Of a DNA stretch of 64,000 bases, positions 51,098 through 59,724 are shown in pieces. Both the position numbers and the translations under genes were made by a program. Under the pieces are notes generated by a model. It was not told the origin of the DNA. It worked only from the letters and a program-made list of their open reading frames with translations, and searched no databases. This stretch comes from an uncultured Kocuria sp. (GTDB lineage: Bacteria; Actinomycetota; Actinomycetes; Actinomycetales; Micrococcaceae). How positions within the stretch are numbered: the stretch's first letter is position 1; each line of letters opens with the position of its first letter. The DNA is taken from positions 186,001 to 250,000 of the forward strand of contig NZ_CANMRA010000001.1 in NCBI RefSeq assembly GCF_947500125.1, given 5' to 3'.

Positions 51098-52429
51098 TCA
51101 CCAGTCGCCCTGCCACTCCTCGTCCGCGTAGTGCTCGAGCGGGATGTTCCAGTCGCCGTAGCCGTCGTCGGGGTCGGCCTGCGGGTAGCCGGTGCCCACG
51201 ACCTCCACGACGTCCCCGGGGCGGAACACGTCGTGGATGAACTTCGCGCCCTCGGGGGGCATGCCCACGCACCCGTGGGAGACGTTGGCGATCCCCAGGA
51301 CGGGCATCGCCGACGGCAGCGCCTGGTGCACGAATTCGCCGCTGGCCGTCAGCCGGGACACGTTGGAGGCCCAGAAGGTCTCGTACCAGTGCGGGTCCCC
51401 CGGCTTCAGGTCCAGGGAGGCGGCCTTGAACAGGTACTGCGGCGCCTGCTCCATGATGACCTTCTGCCCGGTGGTCGAGGGCCAGTCCGCATTGCCCAGG
51501 GTCACGGGGAACGTGCCCGCGACCTCGCCGTCCACCCAGGCGGTCAGCGTCTTGGTCTTGTTGTCCACCCGGGCGTAGTGCTCGGCGCCGGTCGAGAAGC
51601 TGCGGCGCAGGTCGTGGTTGCCCACCATTCCGTGGCCCACGTCGAGTCCGAGCAGGTCGAGGGAGACCGTGATCCGCGAGTGCGGCGCCCACTTCTCGGC
51701 CGACCGGTAGCGGACCGTCGTGTCCGAGTACCAGCGGAAGGCGCCCGCCCGGTCACCGCCGCCGTGCACGGTGACGGCCTCCTCGACCTGCTCCTTATGC
51801 ACGACGGGCTCGGAGAAGCTGAACTCCAGGACCTGCCCGGTGCCGTAGACCCCGCCGTCGACCACGTTGAGGCGGGCGTCGACCTCGTGGGCGGCCAGAA
51901 CGGTCGTGAACGTGCTGGTGCCCGTCGTCGTGGCTCCCGTGCCGGACGCGGCGCTCCAGTGCAGCTCGTAGCGCGTGTCGAAGCCCAGGACCTCGGTGCT
52001 GGTCCAGGTGCGTCCGTCGGCGGAGAGCTCCCCCGGGACGGGTGCGCCGCCCGGTACGGGGACGAGCACGACGTCGGTCAGCTCGCCCCGGTCGGCGCGC
52101 ACCACGACCGGGTCCACGGGGTTGTGCTCGACGGCGGTGTCCGCGGGGGCGACGCTGACCTCGGCCGGGGCGGCCGGATCCGGCGGCCTCGTGGACGCCG
52201 GGCTCGTGGACGCCGGGCTCGTGGACGCCGGGGACGAGGGCGCGGCCGAGGCCGGGGTGGCCGGCTCCTCCGCGGGGGCCCCGGAGGCCTGCGCGCAGCC
52301 GGTGGCGAGCAGGACCGTCACGGCACCCAGCGCGAGCAGGCGCCGGGGAGCCGGCGTCGTGCGCGGAGCGGGGAGCACGGGATCCGGGCAGGGGGACAGG
52401 GGCACGGGGGAAGGCATGGGGGAAGGCAC
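51098..52429 (-). CDS. Exported L,D-transpeptidase lipoprotein (YkuD domain)
   Basis: A 443-residue lipoprotein with lipobox LLATGC (Cys45). A repeated AST-SP linker, encoded by a near-exact 15-bp triplication at about 52,190-52,235, follows. Two Ig-like beta domains (~85-280) precede the YkuD catalytic domain (~285-430) with VLGIANVSHGCVGMPPEGAKF: His and Cys of the HGC motif are intact. This is the layout of mycobacterial LdtB/LdtMt2-type enzymes, which form 3-3 peptide cross-links in peptidoglycan. The upstream region contains a hairpin with GGTCACGAA/TTCGTGACC arms. Confidence 0.95.
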   Translation of the reverse strand: MPSPMPSPVPLSPCPDPVLPAPRTTPAPRRLLALGAVTVLLATGCAQASGAPAEEPATPASAAPSSPASTSPASTSPASTRPPDPAAPAEVSVAPADTAVEHNPVDPVVVRADRGELTDVVLVPVPGGAPVPGELSADGRTWTSTEVLGFDTRYELHWSAASGTGATTTGTSTFTTVLAAHEVDARLNVVDGGVYGTGQVLEFSFSEPVVHKEQVEEAVTVHGGGDRAGAFRWYSDTTVRYRSAEKWAPHSRITVSLDLLGLDVGHGMVGNHDLRRSFSTGAEHYARVDNKTKTLTAWVDGEVAGTFPVTLGNADWPSTTGQKVIMEQAPQYLFKAASLDLKPGDPHWYETFWASNVSRLTASGEFVHQALPSAMPVLGIANVSHGCVGMPPEGAKFIHDVFRPGDVVEVVGTGYPQADPDDGYGDWNIPLEHYADEEWQGDW

Positions 52430-52511
52430 CTCGGGCGTCGGGGGGGGTGGGGGAACGCTGGGGAACTGCTTCCACGATAGGTCCGCCGGCCGCCCCCGTC
52501 CCCACCCGGAG

Positions 52512-52550
52512 CCCTGGGGTCACGAATGTTAACTCCTTCGTGACCCAGGG
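52512..52550. promoter_or_regulatory. Inverted repeat GGTCACGAA-N10-TTCGTGACC between Ldt and Trm112-like genes
   Basis: Nine-base perfect arms (52518-52526 and 52537-52545) extend to about 14-15 bp with one bulge (CCCTGG/CCAGGG). The spacer holds GTTAAC. It is 17 bases past the Trm112-like stop, so it may be a terminator; it is also about 83-120 bases before the Ldt start, where an operator would lie. The AT-rich spacer is less usual for a terminator. Confidence 0.5.
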
Positions 52551-52566
52551 CGTCGCACCCGGAGCC

Positions 52567-52890
52567 TCAGCGGCCGGGGGTCAGGCAGGCGATGCCGCCG
52601 GTGATCGGGTAGACCGGGTGCACACCGTCCCGGAACGGGCGGTCGCTCATCAGCCGGTCGGCGTCCACGGGGATCAGCGTCCCGCCCGTCAGGGGGCAGC
52701 GCAGGATCGCGACGAGGCCGGGGGCCAGACCGACCGCCACCGGGGGCACCGGTTCGGGGGCGGGCGCCGGCAGCGCCCAGGGGGCCGGGCGATGGCCGGC
52801 CGGGGCGTCGTGGTGCCGGGCGGACCGGCTCCCGCGGCGGGACTCGGGGTGGAGATCGTGCGTCGGCTGCGTCGTTGCAGGGACAGTCAT
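52567..52890 (-). CDS. Trm112-like small zinc-ribbon-type protein
   Basis: A 107-residue protein whose C-terminal ~55 residues match the Trm112/YcaR family: LVAILRCPLTGGTLIPVDADRL and GVHPVYPITGGIACLTPGR. Family members support methyltransferases or are uncharacterised. The N-terminal half is Pro/Ala/His-rich and probably disordered. ATG 52890 is chosen over an upstream ATG because a CAGGAG ribosome site precedes it; a run of ten C (minus strand) separates site and start. Neighbours DUF3499 and WhiB on the same strand recall the mycobacterial whiB2 region. Confidence 0.8.
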   Translation of the reverse strand: MTVPATTQPTHDLHPESRRGSRSARHHDAPAGHRPAPWALPAPAPEPVPPVAVGLAPGLVAILRCPLTGGTLIPVDADRLMSDRPFRDGVHPVYPITGGIACLTPGR

Positions 52891-52900
52891 GGGGGGGGGG
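52891..52900 (-). repeat. Homopolymer of ten G (C on coding strand) between ribosome site and start
   Basis: Ten consecutive G on the plus strand directly abut the start codon of the Trm112-like gene. The ribosome site CAGGAG lies beyond the run. Slippage here would change SD-to-start spacing without touching the reading frame. Confidence 0.6.
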
Positions 52901-53011
52901 ACTCCTGGTGCTCCGGGGGGAAGAGCGTCCCGCACCGGACAGGTGCGGTCTGCGGCTCATCCTAGGGGCAGAGCAACGGCGTGGTCCGGAACCGGGCCGG
53001 GGACGCGCGCT

Positions 53012-53680
53012 TCAGGCCTCGGGCCGGGCGGTGCCCCCGCGCGCGGCGGGGCGGCGCAGGTGCGCCCGCTGCAGGGCACCGGGCACCGGGACGTCGCGCC
53101 ACGCCGGCTCGGGGCCCGGCTCCGGGGCGTGCCTGGCGGCGGCCGGAGCGGCGGCCCGGGGGCTCTCCGGGGTCGCCGTCGGACCGCTCTGCGTCTCTCC
53201 CGTCCCGGGGGTCGCCGGGCTCGCCGCCGGGTCCCTGTCCGGGTCTGCTCCCCGGAGGTCCGTCCGGGGGCTCGTGCCGGGGTTCTCGGGGCTCGGTGCG
53301 GCGTGCGGTGCGGAGCTCCGCGGGGCGGGCGGTCGCGAGGAGGACGAGCGCGGCAGGGACACGTCGCGCAGCACCGTCCGCGGCCGGTCGCGGACGGGCG
53401 CCGGCGGCTCGACCTCCCGGACGGCCTCGGCCACGGCGCCGATGTCCTCGCGCCGGGCGCGGTCCTCCGGCAGCTCGAGGCGGACGACGCGCCAGCCACG
53501 GGGCACCGTGAGCCGGTCCGCGTGCACGGCGCACAGGTCGTAGGCGTGGGGCTCGGCGTGCCCGGCGAGCGGACCGACCACGGCGGTCGAGTCCGAGTAC
53601 ACGTAGGTGAGCGTCATGACCGCGTCCCGCGTGCAGATCTGGCGGGAGCAGAGGCGGGTGGCGCTGCCGGAGGAGCTCAT
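53012..53680 (-). CDS. DUF3499 family protein
   Basis: A 222-residue protein recognised by its N-terminus: CSRQICTRDAVMTLTYVYSDSTAVVGPL and YDLCAVHADRLTVPRGWRVVRLE, with the conserved Cys pair and C/H likely binding metal. The rest (~95-222) is Pro/Arg/Ala-rich low-complexity sequence that varies in this family. DUF3499 genes lie beside whiB2 in many actinobacteria, as here with 14 bp between the WhiB stop and this start. Function unknown. Confidence 0.9.
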   Translation of the reverse strand: MSSSGSATRLCSRQICTRDAVMTLTYVYSDSTAVVGPLAGHAEPHAYDLCAVHADRLTVPRGWRVVRLELPEDRARREDIGAVAEAVREVEPPAPVRDRPRTVLRDVSLPRSSSSRPPAPRSSAPHAAPSPENPGTSPRTDLRGADPDRDPAASPATPGTGETQSGPTATPESPRAAAPAAARHAPEPGPEPAWRDVPVPGALQRAHLRRPAARGGTARPEA

Positions 53681-53694
53681 TCCCCGAAACTACC

Positions 53695-54225
53695 TCAGCG
53701 GGCGAGACGGCGCAGGCGGCGGCGCTCACGCTCGGAGAGCCCGCCCCAGATGCCGAACTTCTCGTCCTTGCTCATCGCGTAGTCGAGGCACTCGGCCTGC
53801 ACGGGGCAGGCCTCGCAGACGCGCTTGGCGTCACGGGTGGACCCGCCCTTCTCGGGGAAGAAGGCCTCCGGGTCGGTCTGGGCGCACAGCGCGTCGGTCT
53901 GCCACGCGAGCTCCCCCTCGTCCTCGTCCACCGCGTACAGCCCGGCCACGGCGCTCCAGTCGGAGCCCTCGTCGGAGGCGGGCGCCTCGAGCAGGTCGAG
54001 GGCGGGCGCCGCTCCCCCGCCGGAGAGGTTCTGGACGGTCTCGTGGGCCCTGAGGTAGGCGGTGGCCTGGTCCTCGAGGCTGCCACCCACCCGGCGGACG
54101 TGCCGCTCGGCGGCCCGGGGGTCGGCGGGGTCCACGAACCAGTCCTCGGGCACCGAGCGCATGCTCCGGCGAGGAGCACCGAGGGGGGTGGTGTCCACGA
54201 CCTGCTGTCGTGCGGCCTCTCCCAT
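53695..54225 (-). CDS. WhiB-family iron-sulfur transcription factor (WhiB2/WhmD type)
   Basis: A 176-residue regulator. The start at 54225 follows GGAAGGAAAG; a longer frame begins at 54246 but lacks a site. The C-terminal ~85 residues are the Wbl domain: four Cys ligands in ALCAQTDPEAFF, RVCEACPVQAEC, then the turn GIWGGLSERERR and a basic tail RRLRRLAR for DNA contact. The ~90-residue N-terminal extension with acidic stretches is longer than in classic WhiB. Linkage to DUF3499 and Trm112-like genes points to the WhiB2/WhmD group, which controls septation and wall genes in mycobacteria. It works with the primary sigma factor. Confidence 0.96.
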   Translation of the reverse strand: MGEAARQQVVDTTPLGAPRRSMRSVPEDWFVDPADPRAAERHVRRVGGSLEDQATAYLRAHETVQNLSGGGAAPALDLLEAPASDEGSDWSAVAGLYAVDEDEGELAWQTDALCAQTDPEAFFPEKGGSTRDAKRVCEACPVQAECLDYAMSKDEKFGIWGGLSERERRRLRRLAR

Positions 54226-54537
54226 GACTTTCCTTCCATCCGACACGATTGCCCGGGCCTGGCATACTGCGGGGGGCGCCGGCCCGTTGCATCCCGGAGA
54301 ACGTATCCTTGCTGATCGTCTGCCGGACTTCCCAATTACACGTGTGTAACTACTACTGCGTCAACCCTCTCCGGGAGGGCGTCCCTGCCACCCTAGCCGG
54401 GACGAATGCCGTTGGGAGTAGACGTTTTTCCACGTCACGTCGCGATTTTCCGATGTCCCCCCCCGAGCGTGAAGAATACGGTCCCACGCATATGCCCCGC
54501 CGCCGCGACCGGGGGCGGGCGCCCACGAGGAGGAACC
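54226..54537. other. Divergent promoter region of whiB-type and TIGR03089 genes
   Basis: A 312-bp region with a marked AT-richer centre around 54,325-54,360 and 54,420-54,480. It contains the palindrome TTACAC-GT-GTGTAA. Apart from that and the two ribosome sites no gene or RNA is seen. A short wild run of C (54457-54463) is present. Confidence 0.5.
54336..54349. promoter_or_regulatory. Palindrome TTACAC-GT-GTGTAA upstream of the WhiB gene
   Basis: Perfect 6-bp arms with a 2-bp spacer lie 111 bases before the WhiB start and 189 before the TIGR03089 start. The half-sites resemble those of the Streptomyces BldD box (TnACnC and GnGTnA), but the spacer is 2 instead of 1, so a BldD-type assignment is only a suggestion. 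Confidence 0.4.
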
Positions 54538-55326
54538 ATGGACACCCCGATTCCCCGATCTGTCCCCCTTTTGATGGACAAGCTCCGGAGCAGCAGCCGT
54601 CCCGCGCTGATCTGGTACGGAGGAGACGGCGAGCGCGTGGAGCTCTCCGGGCGGGTCCTGGACAACTGGGTGGCCAAGACCGCGAACCTGTGGGTGGACG
54701 AGCTGGACCTCGAGGCGGGCGACGTCGTGGCCCTCGGCGAGGAGGCGCACTGGCGCAGTCTCGCGGCCGCCCTGGGCACGTGGACCATGGGGGCGGCCGT
54801 GCGAGCAGTCGATCCGCTCGAGGGCGCCGCCGAGGCGGGAGACCGGGCCGTGGTGGGGCTCGTCGACGCGCAGGGGGGAACACCGCCGCTGCTGGACCGG
54901 GTGCCGCCCGGTGCGCGGGCAGTGCTCCTGGACCGGCCGGCGCTCTCGCTCGGCTACCGCGGCGACCTGCCCGCCGGGGACGTCCTGGACTACTGCGCCG
55001 AGGTCCGCTCCCACGCGGACGTCTACGACGGCTTCGAGGAGCCGGCGCCGGAGGGCGACGCGCTCCGGGCCGCGGGCACCGACGGGTTCCTGGCGCACGG
55101 CCGGCTGCTGCCGGCCGCGAGCGGGATCGCGTCCGGGCGGGAGGACGCGTGGGGCACGGCCGCGGCGGTGCACGTGCCGGGGCGGCGGATGGACGCCGAG
55201 TTCCTGCTGCGGGCGCTGGCCGTGCTGGCCGTGGGCCGGGCCGTGGTCGTCACGGACCGCCCGGCGGACGCGGCCGACGAGGCCTGGCGGTCCGTGCTGG
55301 CGTCCGAGAACGCCGTGGGCTTCTGA
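54538..55326 (+). CDS. TIGR03089 family protein
   Basis: A 262-residue soluble protein with a strong ribosome site (CGAGGAGGAACC then ATG). It shows the pattern of the actinobacterial TIGR03089 family: PALIWYGGDGERVELSGRVLDNWVAKTANLWVDELDLEAGD resembles the first part of an AMP-binding (acyl-CoA synthetase-like) domain, but the rest of that superfamily, including the adenylate motifs, is absent. Members are mostly uncharacterised and sit beside LCP or polysaccharide genes, as here. Role unknown; it is not expected to be a working ligase. Confidence 0.88.
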   Translation: MDTPIPRSVPLLMDKLRSSSRPALIWYGGDGERVELSGRVLDNWVAKTANLWVDELDLEAGDVVALGEEAHWRSLAAALGTWTMGAAVRAVDPLEGAAEAGDRAVVGLVDAQGGTPPLLDRVPPGARAVLLDRPALSLGYRGDLPAGDVLDYCAEVRSHADVYDGFEEPAPEGDALRAAGTDGFLAHGRLLPAASGIASGREDAWGTAAAVHVPGRRMDAEFLLRALAVLAVGRAVVVTDRPADAADEAWRSVLASENAVGF

Positions 55327-55336
55327 GCGGGGCGGC

Positions 55337-55954
55337 TCAGCGGCCCTCGGCCGGTCCCGCGCCCTCGTGGGCGTCCGGGCCGGGGGGCACCGGGCTCTCC
55401 GCCCGGGGGCTCCCGTGCTCCCGGTGGGGGTGCTCGGCGTCCTCCGGGGACGGGCGGCCGGTGATCAGGGCGATCTCGAGGGCCGCGGTGTCCGCGAAGT
55501 TCGGGTCCTCGTCGAGCTCCTCGGTGAACACCCAGAAGCGGTAGGCGAAGTACCGGAAGACCGTGCCGAGGACGGTCCCGATGATCGTGCCGGACACGAA
55601 GGACGCGTAGGCGCTGGTGAGACCCAGCACGTAGTAGCTGAAGCCGAGGCAGCCGAGCTCGATGGCCATGCCGATGCCGTTGGCCACGAGGAACTGGATC
55701 AGCTCGCGGCGCTTGTCCGACTGGCGCTTGTGCCGGAACGTCCACAGCCGGTTGGCGACCCAGGCGAAGACGATGGCCACGGCCGTCGCCACGAACTTGG
55801 CCTTGAGGTGGCCGTCCTCGAAGACCGTGTGCATCAGGACCCAGGTGAGCGACGCGTTGATGACGAACGCGAGCGCGCCGACGACACCGAACTTCATGAG
55901 TTCCTTGACGAACAGGTGCCACAGGGCATCGAAACGGTCGACGAGACGGTTCAC
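55337..55954 (-). CDS. GtrA family membrane protein
   Basis: A 205-residue protein with four hydrophobic helices: KFGVVGALAFVINASLTWVL, FVATAVAIVFAWVANRLWTF (with the family motif WVANRLWTFR), IQFLVANGIGMAIELGCLGF and SFVSGTIIGTVLGTVFRYFAYRFWVF. The acidic C-terminal tail is unconserved. GtrA proteins take part in moving polyprenol-phosphate-sugars or in teichoic acid/arabinogalactan synthesis. It is convergent with TIGR03089 (10 bp) and divergent from purK, an arrangement common in Micrococcales. GTG start. Confidence 0.92.
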   Translation of the reverse strand: MNRLVDRFDALWHLFVKELMKFGVVGALAFVINASLTWVLMHTVFEDGHLKAKFVATAVAIVFAWVANRLWTFRHKRQSDKRRELIQFLVANGIGMAIELGCLGFSYYVLGLTSAYASFVSGTIIGTVLGTVFRYFAYRFWVFTEELDEDPNFADTAALEIALITGRPSPEDAEHPHREHGSPRAESPVPPGPDAHEGAGPAEGR

Positions 55955-56204
55955 GCGGCTTCAGGTCTCCCAGGTGGTGAGGCGGTGCGCGCCGGCCGGC
56001 GCAGCGGTCGGCGGGCACGGCGGAGCACCCGTGGCGGACCTCGGCACATCTTACCCCGGCCCTTCCCCGCGGCACCGGAGAGTTACAGCACAGTCCCCCG
56101 GCCGTTCCCTGACAGCTGCCGGGAACATCCGGGGCGGACCGCCCGGGGTGCCCGGGAACGGTGACGGGCAGGGAGGGTCCGGCGGACCGGGATACCCTGG
56201 TCGG

Positions 56205-57380
56205 GTGAATTCTTCTGTGACCGTTCCTGTCGTCGGCGTCGTCGGAGGCGGGCAGCTCGCCCGCATGATGGCGCCCTCCGCCACCGCCCTGGGGATCGAG
56301 CTGCGCGTTCTCGCCGAGGGCCCCGACGTCTCGGCGGTCGCCGCCGTGCCCACCGCGCCCGTGGGCGACTACACCGACCTCGAGGTGCTGCGCCGGTTCG
56401 CCCAGGGCGTCGACGTCCTCACGTTCGACCACGAGCACGTGCCCACCGAGCACCTGCGGACCCTGCTCGCCGAGGGCGTCGACGTCCGCCCGGGCCCGGA
56501 CGCGCTGGTGCACGCCCAGGACAAGCTGTGGATGCGCGCGGCCGTGGAGCGCCTCGGGCTGCCGAACCCGCGGTGGGCGGCGGTGGCCGACGTCGAGGAG
56601 CTGATCGCCTTCGGCGAGCGCACCGGCTGGCCGGTGGTGCTCAAGACGCCGCGCGGCGGCTACGACGGCAAGGGCGTCATGGTGCTCGGCACCGCCGAGG
56701 ACGCCCGCGGCGCCGAACCGGCGCAGTGGTTCGCCCGCACGGACGGCCCCCTGCTGGCCGAGGAGAAGGTCGGGTTCTCCCGCGAGCTCTCCGCGCTCGT
56801 GGCCCGCACCCCCTCCGGCGAGGTGCGGGCGTGGCCGGTGGTGGAGTCGATCCAGGTGGACGGCGTCTGCGACGAGGTGCTCGCGCCCGCCCCGCAGCTG
56901 CGGCCCGAGGTCTCGGCCGCGGCCGCCGACGCCGCCCGGACGCTGGCCACGGAGCTGGACGTGACCGGGGTGATGGCCGTGGAGCTCTTCGAGACCCCCG
57001 GCCGCGGCGCGGGGTTCCTGGTCAACGAGCTCGCCATGCGCCCGCACAACTCCGGGCACTGGACCATGGACGGATCCGTGACCAGCCAGTTCGAGCAGCA
57101 CCTGCGCGCCGTGCTGGACCTCCCGCTCGGGGACACCGGGCTGATCGGCGGCTCCGCGGTGATGAAGAACTACCTGGGCGGGGCGAACCAGGACCTCTTC
57201 GGCGCCTACCGGGCCGCGATGGGCGCCGAGCCCCGGGCCAAGATCCACAACTACGGCAAGGCGGTGCGTCCCGGGCGCAAGATCGGCCACGTCAACGTCA
57301 CCGGCGCCGCGGACGAGATCCCGGAGCTGCGCCGGCGGGCCTCCCGCGCCGCGGCCGTGCTGCGCGACGGTCAGGCCTGA
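56205..57380 (+). CDS. purK: 5-(carboxyamino)imidazole ribonucleotide synthase
   Basis: A 391-residue ATP-grasp enzyme of purine synthesis that carboxylates AIR to N5-CAIR. VVGVVGGGQLARMMAPSATALG is the family N-terminus, FDHEHVPTEHL the AIR site, WPVVLKTPRGGYDGKGVMVL the ATP-grasp loop, and FLVNELAMRPHNSGHWTMDGS the catalytic region. GTG start; a 98-bp gap precedes purE, which performs the next step. Confidence 0.98.
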   Translation: MNSSVTVPVVGVVGGGQLARMMAPSATALGIELRVLAEGPDVSAVAAVPTAPVGDYTDLEVLRRFAQGVDVLTFDHEHVPTEHLRTLLAEGVDVRPGPDALVHAQDKLWMRAAVERLGLPNPRWAAVADVEELIAFGERTGWPVVLKTPRGGYDGKGVMVLGTAEDARGAEPAQWFARTDGPLLAEEKVGFSRELSALVARTPSGEVRAWPVVESIQVDGVCDEVLAPAPQLRPEVSAAAADAARTLATELDVTGVMAVELFETPGRGAGFLVNELAMRPHNSGHWTMDGSVTSQFEQHLRAVLDLPLGDTGLIGGSAVMKNYLGGANQDLFGAYRAAMGAEPRAKIHNYGKAVRPGRKIGHVNVTGAADEIPELRRRASRAAAVLRDGQA

Positions 57381-57479
57381 CAGCGTGCCTCCCACGGCCC
57401 GTCCAGCCGGGACGGATAGCGTAGCCCCAGACCGGACCGCGATGGCGGCCCCGACCCGCCGAGCAGCCCAGGAGCACCA

Positions 57480-58001
57480 GTGAACGAGAAGCAGCAGCCC
57501 GTCGTGGGCGTCGTGATGGGCTCGGACTCCGACTGGCCCGTGATGGAGGCCGCCGCCACCGCGCTCGAGGAGTTCGGGATCCCGTACGAGGCCGACGTCG
57601 TCTCCGCCCACCGGATGCCCACCGAGATGATCGAGTACGGTCAGCGCGCCCACGACCGGGGGCTGCGGGTGATCATCGCCGGCGCCGGCGGCGCCGCCCA
57701 CCTGCCGGGGATGCTCGCCTCGGTGACGCCCCTGCCCGTGATCGGCGTCCCCGTCCCGCTGAAGACCCTCGACGGCATGGACTCGCTGCTGTCGATCGTG
57801 CAGATGCCCGCCGGCGTCCCGGTGGCCACCGTCTCCATCGGCGGGGCCCGCAACGCCGGGCTGCTGGCCGCCCGGATCCTCGCCGCCGGCGCGGACCCGC
57901 AGGCCGAGGCGCTGCGCGGGCGACTCCTGCGCTTCGCCGCCGAGCTCCGGCAGACCGCCCAGGACAAGGGCGCCGCCCTGCGCACCCGCCTCGACGGCTG
58001 A
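57480..58001 (+). CDS. purE: N5-carboxyaminoimidazole ribonucleotide mutase
   Basis: A 173-residue class I Pur[20 protein letters not shown] is the phosphate loop, [15 protein letters not shown] carries the catalytic His, and [25 protein letters not shown] is the conserved core. It converts N5-CAIR to CAIR. GTG start, ribosome site AGGAG ten bases upstream. Confidence 0.98.
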   Translation: MNEKQQPVVGVVMGSDSDWPVMEAAATALEEFGIPYEADVVSAHRMPTEMIEYGQRAHDRGLRVIIAGAGGAAHLPGMLASVTPLPVIGVPVPLKTLDGMDSLLSIVQMPAGVPVATVSIGGARNAGLLAARILAAGADPQAEALRGRLLRFAAELRQTAQDKGAALRTRLDG

Positions 58002-58052
58002 TCCCGGCCGCCCCGATCTTCCCCCGCCCGCCCTTCCCCGCCGGAGCTGCCC

Positions 58053-59669
58053 GTGAACGGCCACACCCCCCGCGCTGAGCACGACCCCCGCCCGCCCCAC
58101 GACCCGTCCGCCGCGGACTCCCGCCCCCGGGACCTCCCGCCCGACGCCGTGACGGCCGTGCGGGGCGCCGACGACGGCGCGACGAGCCCGCCCCGGCTCA
58201 CGGACCCGCTGCGCCACCCCCAGCACGCCGGGGACGGCACCCGGGCCCGGCGCGCCTGGACGCTGCTGCTGTCCACGCTCGTGGTCCCCGGCAGCGCGCA
58301 GCTCGTCGCGGGCCGGCGGGCCACGGGGCGCGCCGCCCTCAAGGTCGACGTGGTCGTCTGGGCCGCGGCCGCCCTGGCGCTCGTCTCCCTGCTCCTGTGG
58401 CGGACCCCCCTGGTGTGGTTCCTGACGAACTCGTTCACGTCCCTGCTCGTGATCGCCGAGCTGCTGGCCCTGGCGCTCGGGTGGGCGTTCCTCTTCTTCG
58501 ACACGCTCCGGCTCGTCCGCCCCGGCCTGCTCGTGCGGCGGACCCGCCGGGCGGTGGCCGCGGCCACCGTGGCGCTCATGCTCCTCACCTCGGGCGGGCT
58601 GGCCTACTCCGCCTACCTGCTGTCCGTGACGCGCGGGGCGGTCTCCGACGTCTTCGGGGGCGGGCTGCCCTTCCGTCCCTCGGAGGGGCGGTACAACATC
58701 CTGCTCATGGGCACCGACTCCGGGGAGGACCGCTCGGGCCGCCGCCCCGACTCGATGACGGTGCTCAGCGTGGACGCCGACTCCGGACGGACCGTGACCA
58801 TCTCCCTGCCCCGCAACCTGCAGAACGCGCCCTTCCCTTCGGACTCGCCGCTGGCGGACGTCTATCCCGAGGGCTTCAACTGCGGCGACGAGTGCATCCT
58901 CAACGCCCTCTACACCGACGTCACGAACAACCACCCCGACCTCTACCCCGACGCCGACGACCCCGGCGCCGAGGCCATGAAGGACGCCGCGGAGGGCATC
59001 CTCGGCATCGAGGTCCAGGCCTACGCGATCGTCGAGATGAACGGCTTCGAGCAGCTCGTGGACGCCCTCGGCGGGATCACCATCGACGTCGGCGGGCGCG
59101 TGCCCATCGGCGGCGGCACCGACCTGCTCACCGGTCTGCCGAACGAGATCTTCGGGTACATCGAGCCGGGCGTCCAGCACCTGGACGGCTACCACGCCCT
59201 CTGGTACGCCCGCTCCCGCGAGGGGGCCACGGACTACGACCGCCAGGCGCGCCAGCGCTGCGTGCAGGCCGCGATGCTCAAGCAGCTCAACCCCGTGAAC
59301 GTGCTGACCCGGTTCGAGGACCTCGCGGACTCGGGGACGCAGGTCGTCGAGACCGACATCCCGCAGAGCCAGATCGGCTCGTTCGTGGACGTGGCGCTGA
59401 AGGCCAAGGAGCACGAGCTGGTGCAGTTCGCCGCCGGCCCGCCCTACTACGACCCGTCCTTCCCCACCTACCCGGACTACGACCGGCTGCACGAGGACGT
59501 CGACCGGGTGCTCGAGGAGGCCACGGACGGCGGCGCACGGGACGCGGAGGCCCTGCCGGCCGGCACGGCGGTGGGTTCCGGGATCGCGATGACCGTCCCG
59601 GTGCGCACGGCGAAGCCCCTCGTGGGCGCGCAGGAACTCACGCCCAACGGCACCTGCTCGGTGCCCTGA
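58053..59669 (+). CDS. LytR-CpsA-Psr (LCP) family glycopolymer ligase
   Basis: A 538-residue membrane protein, GTG start. The N-terminal ~70 residues are cytoplasmic and polar. Several hydrophobic helices follow (~72-205), more than the single helix of classic LCPs. The external LCP domain (~210-430) has YNILLMGTDSG, RRPDSMTVLSVDADSGRTVTISLPRN, GFEQLVDALGGITIDV, DGYHALWYARSRE and TDYDRQARQRCVQAAMLKQL, including the Arg residues that bind pyrophosphate. LCP enzymes attach polyprenol-linked glycopolymers (teichoic acid, arabinogalactan, capsule) to peptidoglycan, and could do so for the polymer of the 23-36 kb locus. Confidence 0.95.
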   Translation: MNGHTPRAEHDPRPPHDPSAADSRPRDLPPDAVTAVRGADDGATSPPRLTDPLRHPQHAGDGTRARRAWTLLLSTLVVPGSAQLVAGRRATGRAALKVDVVVWAAAALALVSLLLWRTPLVWFLTNSFTSLLVIAELLALALGWAFLFFDTLRLVRPGLLVRRTRRAVAAATVALMLLTSGGLAYSAYLLSVTRGAVSDVFGGGLPFRPSEGRYNILLMGTDSGEDRSGRRPDSMTVLSVDADSGRTVTISLPRNLQNAPFPSDSPLADVYPEGFNCGDECILNALYTDVTNNHPDLYPDADDPGAEAMKDAAEGILGIEVQAYAIVEMNGFEQLVDALGGITIDVGGRVPIGGGTDLLTGLPNEIFGYIEPGVQHLDGYHALWYARSREGATDYDRQARQRCVQAAMLKQLNPVNVLTRFEDLADSGTQVVETDIPQSQIGSFVDVALKAKEHELVQFAAGPPYYDPSFPTYPDYDRLHEDVDRVLEEATDGGARDAEALPAGTAVGSGIAMTVPVRTAKPLVGAQELTPNGTCSVP

Positions 59670-59724
59670 CCGGCCCGGCTCGCGGGGCGCCGGCAGCCTG
59701 CGGACGCCCCGGTACAGTGGGGGC

